This document shows positions 9,210 through 17,162 of a stretch of 36,632 bases of DNA, piece by piece. This DNA is from Patescibacteria group bacterium. GTDB taxonomy: Bacteria; Patescibacteriota; Minisyncoccia; Phycocordibacterales; Phycocordibacteraceae. Location of the stretch: positions 1 to 36,632 of the forward strand of contig JAGWIS010000005.1 of NCBI GenBank assembly GCA_028866135.1, given 5' to 3'. The position numbers and the translations under genes were made by a program. How positions within the stretch are numbered: the stretch's first letter is position 1; the number at the start of each line of letters is the position of its first letter. The notes under the pieces were generated by a model. It was not told the DNA's origin, made no database searches, and was given only the letters and a program-made list of their open reading frames with translations.

Positions 9210-10364
9210 TTATTGCGGTTCGCACACGCTACCGACGGGACAATTGCGGAACGGATTCGCCGCGCCACGGACTTCGAAGTGGAGATGGGCGCCGGTCGTG
9301 AGCCCGGTCATGCCGACGTACCCGATCGTCTGGCCCGACGAGACGGACTGGCCGGGGGAAACGACCGCATTTCTCATGTGCGCATACAGCGTCTGACTGC
9401 CGTTCTCGTGCGTGATAACGACGTAGTTGCCGTAGCCGCCGTTCCACCCGCCGTTGCTGCGCGCGATGATGACGACGCCGTCTGCCGCCGCGCGAATCGG
9501 GGTGCCGCGTGCGGCTCCAAGATCGACGCCGTTCCAGCCGTGGATGCCCTGCGTGATGACGCTGCCCGGAATAGGGTTGCCGTAGTAGCCGGGTTGCGCG
9601 GGTCCGCTTCCGCCCAGGTACGGCTCACTGCCGACTCTGCGTGAAGAACTCTTCGCTTTCGTAGGTTGCGCGAGTTCGCCGCCTGGGATGATGATTGTGG
9701 ATCCGACCGCAAGAGGAGCTTCGGAATCAAGACCGTTGTACTGGGCGATTTCGTTCGCGTCGGCGCCATACTTCTTGGCTATCGATTTGAGCGTATCGCC
9801 TTTGATGATTGTGCGTCGCACGCCGGAGACCGGCAGGATGATGAGCGCGTCGCCCGGATGGACGTCGCGCGTGCCGCTCAAATTATTCGCCCAAATGATG
9901 GTGTTTACCGAAACGTCAAACATCTTTGCGATGTCGGAGAGGCTGTCGCCGGGGCGCACCACGTATACGGAAATGCGGTCGGAGGGCGTCGTGCCGACGA
10001 TGTCGGCCGTGGTGCCGGAAGGGCCGGTATTCGCCATAAGCGCATTATCGCTCGTCGTCTGATCGTCGCCCAACCCCTTGTCCGGGTTGGGGTCGAGATT
10101 TATAGCCGCGGCGAGTATGGGAGTCCGGGAATCGGGGATGAAAGGGTTCACCGCCGCATCGGCGTTTACAGAAAAGGGCCAAAAGGCATGGGCGCTCTTT
10201 GGCAGGGAGGCGGAGGCGAGTGCGATAATCGCGAATCCTGCGATAAGCAAGACGCACTGACCGACTGCCGTATATGTATCCGGTCCCGTGTCGCGAGACA
10301 TCGAGTCGGGAAGCTTGGGGTTTAGTTCAATAGGTAAACGAGGGTTTGCGGCGTGTCTGCTCAT
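9210..10364 (-). CDS. LysM-repeat M23 family metallopeptidase
   Basis: Two LysM segments (YVVRPGDSLSDIAKMFDVSVNTIIWANNL; IIKGDTLKSIAKKYGADANEIAQYNGL) and M23 motifs (GVDLGAARGTPIRAAADG, GAHLHFEVR). Confidence 0.93.
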   Translation of the reverse strand: MSRHAANPRLPIELNPKLPDSMSRDTGPDTYTAVGQCVLLIAGFAIIALASASLPKSAHAFWPFSVNADAAVNPFIPDSRTPILAAAINLDPNPDKGLGDDQTTSDNALMANTGPSGTTADIVGTTPSDRISVYVVRPGDSLSDIAKMFDVSVNTIIWANNLSGTRDVHPGDALIILPVSGVRRTIIKGDTLKSIAKKYGADANEIAQYNGLDSEAPLAVGSTIIIPGGELAQPTKAKSSSRRVGSEPYLGGSGPAQPGYYGNPIPGSVITQGIHGWNGVDLGAARGTPIRAAADGVVIIARSNGGWNGGYGNYVVITHENGSQTLYAHMRNAVVSPGQSVSSGQTIGYVGMTGLTTGAHLHFEVRGAANPFRNCPVGSVCEPQ

Positions 10365-10368
10365 ACAA

Positions 10369-10401
10369 AAATGGCTTACATACCAAGTACATAAGCCATT
10401 T
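10369..10401 (-). promoter_or_regulatory. Hairpin ending 4 nt before the M23 peptidase ATG
   Basis: Minus strand aaatggctta...taagccattt, 10-bp perfect stem, then ttgt-ATG. Confidence 0.6.
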
Positions 10402-10510
10402 CTTGATTGCTTCCGTATCAGAGGATAAGGAGAGTATAGCCCGCCAGTAGGGGTAGTCAATGAGCTCTTCTTATAGCTGTGGAGAGCGGTTTTTGGGGTA
10501 TATTCGAGCG

Positions 10511-13500
10511 ATGAGCTATCTCGACGGCCTCAATGATGCGCAAAGACGGGCCGTCCTCGCCAAAGAAGGACCCGTCTCTGTTCTCGCAGGTGCCGGGAGC
10601 GGGAAAACGCGCGTGCTTACGACCCGCATCTACCACCTCGTCCGCGAAGGCGTCCCGGCCGAGAAAATTCTCGCCGTCACCTTTACCAATAAAGCCGCTC
10701 GCGAGATGCGGGAGCGGGTGCGCGCCATGCTTGGTGGCGATGGGCCGGTTCCTTTCATCGCCACCTTTCACGGCCTCGGCCGCGAGCTCCTTGAGAGCTA
10801 CGGGAAAGCAATCGGCATTCCGCGCTTCTTCAGCGTCTACGACCGTGACGACTCCGAGAAGGCGATTGGCGCTGCGCTGAAGGCGCTCGACGTGGGCGCG
10901 AAGGAGCTTTCTCCGCGCGCAATCCTCGGGCGCATTTCGCGCGCGAAAGGGGAGGGCATGCGCGCGCAGGAATTTTATGAGAAATATGCGCGCGCCGGCT
11001 TCGGCGCGCGCATCGCTGCGGAAGCCTGGCTGCGGTACGAGAAGACGCTTACAGCGGAGAAAGCGCTCGACTTCGACGATCTCATCGCGCTTCCGCTCCG
11101 TCTCCTCGAAGAGCATGCCGATATCCGCGCACTTGCACAGGATCGCTGGCAATATCTCCACATCGACGAGTACCAAGACACAAACGCGCTCCAAGGAAGG
11201 CTCGCAAATATTCTTGCGGCCAAACACAAAAACTTATTTGTCGTCGGCGATATCGATCAGTGTTTTATCGCTGGTACGGAAATCACTTTGCCCGACGGCT
11301 CGAAACGTCCAATAGAGAAAATAAAAAAAGGTGATGTCGTGCTCTCGAATTATGGAAGCGGAGACGTGCGTCATGCCCGCGTGACACGTGCTTCTTCAAA
11401 AAAAGTCTCGGGCGAACTGGTGCGCATCACTACCCGGAATGGCCGGGTGCTCACAAGCACGGAAGAACACGTACATTTTGCTGGGTATCGGCTCGGACTC
11501 ACGCCCCAAATGCACTTTACCTATCTTATGCACAAACGAGAAAAGGGTTGGCGGCTGGGCGTGTCGCAAACCTATACGAAGGGACAACGCAAACCGATGA
11601 TCGGGTTTCAACAACGATGTAATCAGGAGCACGGGGACTCCGCTTGGATAGTCGGCACGCACGCTTCTTCGCGAGAAGCGCGCATTCTCGAGTACCAGCT
11701 TTCGCTGCGCTATGCAATTCCGACATTGCCTTTTACCGCTCGCAAAGGAAGTTCCGGCGGATACGTGCATGACCAGAAGACACTCGACAGCATATTTGCG
11801 TCGTTTGATACCGAACAGGGGGCGCAAAGATTACTGAGAGATCAAGGTCTTTCGGAAGAGTATCCGCACCATCGAGCGCAAGCGACAAGAAGCGACCGAC
11901 GAAACATTGTTGTTGCTCTTTGCGGGGATCGTCGTGGAGCGTCTCCCATGCATCGAATCTCTATTGCTGGAAGTGATACCGCCGGAAAAAAACTTCTTCA
12001 GGCTGCCGGGTTTTCTGTGCGACTCGCGAAGCAAACTTCTAAAAGCTGGCGATTTGAAACCGCGCATAAAGAATTCGGAGCCCTTGCTGAAGTGATTCGC
12101 CGTCTGCAAGCTATTTTTCCTGCCGCGTCTCTTGTGCGAACAGCCCGACTTGGAGGAAAGAAATCGCGACCAGGAGATGGAAACTCACTCCCATTTCTCC
12201 CAGCTGCGAGTGTACGTCCGGGCATGGTCCTTTTCGATGAAGAAGGTGGATATGATGTGGTGCAAGCTGTTACGCGAGTATCAGCGAGGAATGTTCGCGT
12301 CTATGATCTCGATATCGAGCACACGCACAACTTCATTGCAAATGGCATCGTGACGCACAACTGCATTTATACATGGAGAGGAGCCTCCGTTGAGAATCTT
12401 CTTGAGTTCGACAAAGAATATCCGGAATCCCAAACCATCATTCTGGAGCGTAACTACCGCTCGACGAAAAATCTCGTGGATGCGGCGAATGCGGTCATCG
12501 AGAAGAACAAGAACAGGAAGGAAAAGTATTCGACGACCGAGCAAGCTCCGGGCGAGCCGATCGTCCTTCATATGGCGTATTCCGCCGAGGATGAGGCCCG
12601 CTGGATTGCGCTCAAAATACGGGAGTTGATGAGAAACGGTGTTGCGCCCCTAAACGCGCCGCGAGCTACTCCGAGCGGCTCGGACGCTCTAGGAAGCGGC
12701 GCGTCGGGCGAACAGGCAAAGCCTATTTTAGCTGAAGAAATCGCCATACTCTTCCGCACGAATTTTCAATCCCGCGCGCTTGAAGAGGGTCTCCTCAAAG
12801 CTGGCGTGCCGTACAAGCTTCTGGGCACGCATTTCTTCGCGCGCAAGGAAGTGAAAGACGCGCTTGCGTGGGTGCGCCTTGCGCTCGATCCTTCGCGTGA
12901 GGCGGACAAGATCCGCGCGGCGGCTGCGCCGCCGCGCGGGCTCGGCAAAGTAACGCTCGGGAAGCTCGCGGCAGGACAGCGCACGATGCTTCGCGCCGGC
13001 GAGCTTGCGAAAGTCGAGGAATTCGAGCGAGTCGTTCATGAACTTTCCTCCGCCGCAGCCTCGCTTCCTCCTTCCGAGTTCGTAAAGCTCGTCATCGAGA
13101 AGAGCGGCATGCGCCGCGCGCTTCTGGATGAAGGAAGCGCGGAGGATCGGGAACGGTTTGAAAACGTGGAGGAGCTCGCTTCCGTTGCGGCGCGCCACGA
13201 CGCCACTCCCGGCAAAGAGGGCATCGCCGCGTTTCTCGCCGAAGCCGCGCTTGCGAGCGATCAGGACGAGCTCGATCGTGATGAGAAGAAGGCTAAAACC
13301 GCCGAGGGCGGTTCGCCCGACCTTTCGCCTGGCGAAAGGTCTAGGGGCGTAACGCTTATGACAGTGCATGCGGCGAAAGGTCTTGAATTCGGGACCGTCT
13401 TCGTGAGCGGCATGGAAGAGGGACTTTTCCCGCACCAGGGCATGGGGGAAGAGAACGATCGCGATGAAGAAGAAGAGCGGCGGCTTTTCTATGTCGCGAT

Positions 13501-13657
13501 GACGCGCGCGAAGCACCGCCTTTTCCTCACGCTCGCGCGCGTGAGGAAAATCTACGGAAGCGACTTCGCGTCCGAACCGTCCTCGTTCCTTGCGGATATC
13601 GACCGCTCTCTGATGCTCTACGACGAAACCGGCGGCGAGAATTTCATTGAAACTTAA
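10511..13657 (+). CDS. UvrD/PcrA-like superfamily I DNA helicase, intein-containing precursor
   Basis: LNDAQRRAVLAKEGPVSVLAGAGSGKTRVL, DEYQDTNALQ, GDIDQ/CIYTWRGA, LERNYRST, TLMTVHAAKGLEF, RRLFYVAMTRAK. Confidence 0.95.
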   Translation: MSYLDGLNDAQRRAVLAKEGPVSVLAGAGSGKTRVLTTRIYHLVREGVPAEKILAVTFTNKAAREMRERVRAMLGGDGPVPFIATFHGLGRELLESYGKAIGIPRFFSVYDRDDSEKAIGAALKALDVGAKELSPRAILGRISRAKGEGMRAQEFYEKYARAGFGARIAAEAWLRYEKTLTAEKALDFDDLIALPLRLLEEHADIRALAQDRWQYLHIDEYQDTNALQGRLANILAAKHKNLFVVGDIDQCFIAGTEITLPDGSKRPIEKIKKGDVVLSNYGSGDVRHARVTRASSKKVSGELVRITTRNGRVLTSTEEHVHFAGYRLGLTPQMHFTYLMHKREKGWRLGVSQTYTKGQRKPMIGFQQRCNQEHGDSAWIVGTHASSREARILEYQLSLRYAIPTLPFTARKGSSGGYVHDQKTLDSIFASFDTEQGAQRLLRDQGLSEEYPHHRAQATRSDRRNIVVALCGDRRGASPMHRISIAGSDTAGKKLLQAAGFSVRLAKQTSKSWRFETAHKEFGALAEVIRRLQAIFPAASLVRTARLGGKKSRPGDGNSLPFLPAASVRPGMVLFDEEGGYDVVQAVTRVSARNVRVYDLDIEHTHNFIANGIVTHNCIYTWRGASVENLLEFDKEYPESQTIILERNYRSTKNLVDAANAVIEKNKNRKEKYSTTEQAPGEPIVLHMAYSAEDEARWIALKIRELMRNGVAPLNAPRATPSGSDALGSGASGEQAKPILAEEIAILFRTNFQSRALEEGLLKAGVPYKLLGTHFFARKEVKDALAWVRLALDPSREADKIRAAAAPPRGLGKVTLGKLAAGQRTMLRAGELAKVEEFERVVHELSSAAASLPPSEFVKLVIEKSGMRRALLDEGSAEDRERFENVEELASVAARHDATPGKEGIAAFLAEAALASDQDELDRDEKKAKTAEGGSPDLSPGERSRGVTLMTVHAAKGLEFGTVFVSGMEEGLFPHQGMGEENDRDEEEERRLFYVAMTRAKHRLFLTLARVRKIYGSDFASEPSSFLADIDRSLMLYDETGGENFIET
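11261..12361 (+). mobile_element. In-frame intein (367 aa) in the helicase GDxDQ/xIYxWRGA motif
   Basis: Begins CFIAGTEITLPDGSKRPIEKIKKGDVVLSN (block A), RVLTSTEEHVHF (block B), ends RVYDLDIEHTHNFIANGIVTHN (F/G) followed by Cys+1 of CIYTWRGA. Confidence 0.95.
12647..12735 (+). repeat. In-frame coding palindromic element in uvrD (PLNAP...GASGEQAKPILAE)
   Basis: Shares cccctaaacgcgccg and ggcgcgtcgggcgaacaggc with the KsgA insertion; acgcgcc/ggcgcgt are complementary; it lies immediately before EIAILFRTN. Confidence 0.8.
13297..13341 (+). repeat. Tandem in-frame palindromes in uvrD (aaccgcc-gag-ggcggtt and gacctttcgcc-t-ggcgaaaggtc)
   Basis: Two perfect hairpins encoding TAEGGSPDLSPGERS just before the conserved TLMTVHAAKGLEF motif. 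Confidence 0.7.
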
Positions 13658-13965
13658 GCGGCGCCTCTGTCCGGTCTTGCGATGCCGAAGTGTTCCTTGA
13701 GGGCGGTTTCGATGTGAGTGCGCTGATTTCCCGGCAGTTCCTTCCAGCCTGCATGGTCTTTGTTCAGGAATTCCAGAGCGGTGTCAAAATGGCGGGCGCC
13801 CATGCCGCCGCTTGCGCCCGTCGTGCGCTCAACGTGCTTGATGGCGTCGCCGATGATCCATTTCGCTCGTTCAAGGTCGGGGTGCTCAAAACCGTGCTGA
13901 ACGCGCAAAGACTCGCGGAGCCCTCCGGTATCGAAATTGTGCGGCGTGAGAAGGTAATCGTTCAT
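13654..13965 (-). CDS. Hypothetical protein
   Basis: MNDYLLTPHNFDTGGLRESLRVQHGFEHPDLERAKWIIGDAIKHVERT...; tail-to-tail overlap with the uvrD stop. Confidence 0.6.
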   Translation of the reverse strand: MNDYLLTPHNFDTGGLRESLRVQHGFEHPDLERAKWIIGDAIKHVERTTGASGGMGARHFDTALEFLNKDHAGWKELPGNQRTHIETALKEHFGIARPDRGAA

Positions 13966-14141
13966 ACGAAGGAAAGTATACAATACCATGCACGCCGAAC
14001 AAGAAGGAAATGGCGAATTATCACGCCGACCGCAGCCACGTTTGCAGGCCAATCCGGAAATCGCCGGCGCCGGAACCCGTTTCGCCGGCGCGCCGCAAAG
14101 CTCGGCTAGAAAATTGCGCGCAGGAGGCCTATACTCGTTTC

Positions 14142-14750
14142 ATGGGCCGCTCATTTTATCGCGCACTGATGTTTTTTGCGCTGCCGATGGTTTCGTTTGC
14201 GGCCGTCTCGTACGCCCCTCTTTTTTTCACGAACGATCTTTCCTTGGGGGCGCATACGCCGGACGTAACCGCACTGCAGCAGTGCCTCGCAAAAGATCCG
14301 GCGCTCTACCCGGAGGGAATCGTCAGCGGATATTTCGGAGCGCTGACGCAAAAGGCGGTGCAGCGATTCCAGGAGAAAAATGCAATCGTCTCAAGCGGGA
14401 CGCCGTTCACGACGGGATTCGGGCGCATGGGACCGAAAACCAGGGGAAAGCTAAACGCATTTTGCGACGCTCAGCCGCCGCATCCCGCCGCTTCAGAAGC
14501 GAAAACCCAGCCCGCCCCCATTGCGCCAGCCATCCAGCCGCCGGCGCCGGTCCGGCAGAAAAGCGCGTCTTCGGCGCCCGACGCGCTTTCGCCTGAACAA
14601 AAACAAGCGCTACTGGATGCGTGGAACAAGCTCAACGTCGATGCTCCTTTGGGGGCCGAAGGCCCGGGAGGATGCGCGACCATACGGCAGTGCACGGATT
14701 ACTGCGCCTCCCCTTATCACTATGTCGAGTGCTTCTCGTTTGTGAAGTGA
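14142..14750 (+). CDS. Exported peptidoglycan-binding-like (PG_binding_1) protein with C-terminal Cys motif
   Basis: Signal-like MGRSFYRALMFFALPMVSFAAVSYA, DVTALQQCLAKDPALYPEGIVSGYFGALTQKAVQRFQ, C-terminal C-x5-C-x3-C-x8-C. Confidence 0.8.
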   Translation: MGRSFYRALMFFALPMVSFAAVSYAPLFFTNDLSLGAHTPDVTALQQCLAKDPALYPEGIVSGYFGALTQKAVQRFQEKNAIVSSGTPFTTGFGRMGPKTRGKLNAFCDAQPPHPAASEAKTQPAPIAPAIQPPAPVRQKSASSAPDALSPEQKQALLDAWNKLNVDAPLGAEGPGGCATIRQCTDYCASPYHYVECFSFVK

Positions 14751-14772
14751 TTTCCAATTTATTCCAATCGGC

Positions 14773-15120
14773 TCAATCCGCCGGGATGGGGCTGCAGCCT
14801 GCAAGAATGTTGTAAATATAGGGTCCCTCCTCAATGCCAAATCCGAGGATCGATCCTCCGGTGTTGCAGATACCGAACGCGAAAGTTCCCGCGGCGACCA
14901 CGAGGGACTCTGAACCGTCCTCCTTTTCTTTAACGACGAAGACGAGATGAGTGAGGCCGATGACGTCCTCGGTCGCCTTGATGGTCCCCCCGTACGCGGT
15001 AAACGGCCCGAACGACAGGGCAGAGGCGGTATCCGGAACGGCAAAAAGCGCTCCGGCTGCGACCACGACTCCGAGCAGATACGCCGAGGATTTCGTCAGA
15101 AATATTTTTTTAAAGTCCAT
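14773..15120 (-). CDS. Hypothetical exported/membrane protein
   Basis: N-terminal hydrophobic helix SSAYLLGVVVAAGALFAVPDTASA. Confidence 0.55.
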   Translation of the reverse strand: MDFKKIFLTKSSAYLLGVVVAAGALFAVPDTASALSFGPFTAYGGTIKATEDVIGLTHLVFVVKEKEDGSESLVVAAGTFAFGICNTGGSILGFGIEEGPYIYNILAGCSPIPAD

Positions 15121-15245
15121 ACGGTGAATAATAGGACCCGTGCGTACAGGATACCCCGTGAAGGGAGAGTTGTCGCGGTTGCAAACGCGCTCTCGTTCGT
15201 CCTGGCGCGACCCGGCGTTCCCTCATACAATACGGGCACGAACCT

Positions 15246-16034
15246 ATGCGCGCCAAGAAAAGCCTGGGACAGAACTTCCTGATGCACGCGCGCATCGCGG
15301 AGCGCATCGCTTGTGCCGCGAAGCTTGCCCCGGACGCGGTCGTGTTCGAGATCGGCCCGGGAACGGGGATGCTCACGCGCGAATTGCTGAAGTGCGCGAA
15401 GAAAGTGATCGCGCTTGAGGCGGATCGCGAATTGTTTGAAAAATTGCAAGACGATTTCGCGCGGGAAATCACGGGGGGCCGGCTCGATCTCATCCATGGC
15501 GATGTCCGTTCTTTCGATATCACGACGCTTCCAAAAAAATATGCGCTCGTCGCGAACATCCCGTACTACCTCACCGGCGACATATTCAGGATGTTTCTCG
15601 AGACCGAGCGCCAGCCGAGTTCCCTGACGCTCCTGGTGCAGAAAGAAGTGGCCGAGCGCATCGCACGCGCAAAGAAAGAAAGCATCCTTTCGCTTTCGGT
15701 GAAAGCATACGGTACGCCAAAGCTCGAGTTTCGCGTGCCGCGCGGCGCGTTTACTCCCGCGCCAAAAGTGGACTCCGCCGTGCTTACCGTTCGCGATATT
15801 TCACGAAAGAATTTTCCCGCTCGCGCCGATGAAGAACGATTTTTTACCCTTATCCGCGCCGGATTCGCCCACAAGCGCAAATTCGCTCGGAAGAATCTTT
15901 CCGAAGCCGGCCTCTTTCCCCTAAACGCGCCGATTTACGGCGCGTCGGGCGAACAGGCTTCTCCTGTTCTAGCCGAAAAAGCGCGCGCCGAAGACCTGCC
16001 GCTTGCGGCGTGGCTCGCTCTTTCGCGCGGATGA
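15246..16034 (+). CDS. rsmA: 16S rRNA (adenine1518-N6/adenine1519-N6)-dimethyltransferase
   Basis: AKKSLGQNFLMHARIAERI, VFEIGPGTGMLTREL, LVANIPYYLTGDIFRMFL. Confidence 0.95.
   Translation: MRAKKSLGQNFLMHARIAERIACAAKLAPDAVVFEIGPGTGMLTRELLKCAKKVIALEADRELFEKLQDDFAREITGGRLDLIHGDVRSFDITTLPKKYALVANIPYYLTGDIFRMFLETERQPSSLTLLVQKEVAERIARAKKESILSLSVKAYGTPKLEFRVPRGAFTPAPKVDSAVLTVRDISRKNFPARADEERFFTLIRAGFAHKRKFARKNLSEAGLFPLNAPIYGASGEQASPVLAEKARAEDLPLAAWLALSRG
15918..15980 (+). repeat. In-frame coding palindromic element in rsmA (PLNAPIYGASGEQASPVLAE)
   Basis: Hairpins acgcgccg-attta-cggcgcgt and gaacagg-cttct-cctgttc; same DNA and peptide as the uvrD insertion. Confidence 0.8.
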
Positions 16035-16124
16035 GCCGCCAAGCCGCGTATCTCGGGCAGATATCCGAAATGTACCCGATTGCATGCCCGGAAACCCTTA
16101 TCCGATGAGGTATACTTTAGGGTA

Positions 16125-17162
16125 ATGAAGGAGAGGCTTTTCGAAAACTGGCGCATCCTGGTTGCAACGCTCTTCTCGACCGTGCTCATCGTCGGCGCGT
16201 ATGTCCTCGTGCGCGGCGTCGAGTCGCCGCCGGTCGCGCAGGCTTCGACGGAGACGGCGCTTCTCCAGTCCCTCGCGACGAAGGACTCCGATAACGACGG
16301 CCTTCCCGACTGGGAAGAGGCGCTCTACGGCACCGATCCGCACAATCCCGACACGTTCCATCTCGGCATGACCGACGGCGAGGCGGTCGCCCGCGGCCTC
16401 ATCGTGCCGATTGCCGTCGCCAATGCGCCGATCGCGACGTCCACCCCGTCTCTCATCAATGCGAACGGCGCGCCCGTCGGCGCGCCCGCGGAAGGCACGC
16501 TCACCGCCGCTTTCGCGAAGACGTTCTTCTCGCTCTATCTCTCCGCGAAGCAGGCGAACGGCGGCGGCGATCTTTCGGAAGCCCAGATGAACGACGTCGC
16601 CAGTCAGGCGCTCAGCTCTCTTTCGTCTGCGGTGACTCCCGCTCCGGATTTCAAATCCGCAAAAGACCTCGCCGTTTCCGGCTCCGGGCCGGACGCGCTC
16701 AAAGATTTCGCGGTCCGCGCCGAAGCGGTGCTCCTGACAAAGACGAGCAACGCGACCCAAAGCGAGCTGCTGTACCTGAAGGACGCGGTCGAGAATAATG
16801 ACGCGTCGGCGATCCCCTACATCTCCTCGATAGCGAAGGCGTACCGCGAGACGGCGGTCGGACTCTCGGCGCTTTCCGTGCCCGAAGAGCTCGCCGGAGA
16901 CGACCTCGCGCTCATAAATGCGATGATGCGCATAAGCGGGGTCGCCGCCGATTTCGCGCGCGTGAACGACGATCCGCTCGTGACCATGCTTGCCTTGCAG
17001 CAGTACCCGCAAGCGATCCTCGACCTCGGCAACGCGTTCATAGGCATCGGCAAGGTATACCGGGCCGCCGGCATCACGCTCCCCGCCGGCGCGCCCGGCG
17101 CCGCGTTCGTGAATCTCATCCAGAATATCGCCGATGAGCAGGCGGCCGCCAAAAAGCCATGA
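16125..17162 (+). CDS. Membrane-anchored protein with thrombospondin type-3-like Ca-binding motif
   Basis: N-terminal TM and DSDNDGLPDWEEALYGTDPHNPDT. Confidence 0.8.
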   Translation: MKERLFENWRILVATLFSTVLIVGAYVLVRGVESPPVAQASTETALLQSLATKDSDNDGLPDWEEALYGTDPHNPDTFHLGMTDGEAVARGLIVPIAVANAPIATSTPSLINANGAPVGAPAEGTLTAAFAKTFFSLYLSAKQANGGGDLSEAQMNDVASQALSSLSSAVTPAPDFKSAKDLAVSGSGPDALKDFAVRAEAVLLTKTSNATQSELLYLKDAVENNDASAIPYISSIAKAYRETAVGLSALSVPEELAGDDLALINAMMRISGVAADFARVNDDPLVTMLALQQYPQAILDLGNAFIGIGKVYRAAGITLPAGAPGAAFVNLIQNIADEQAAAKKP

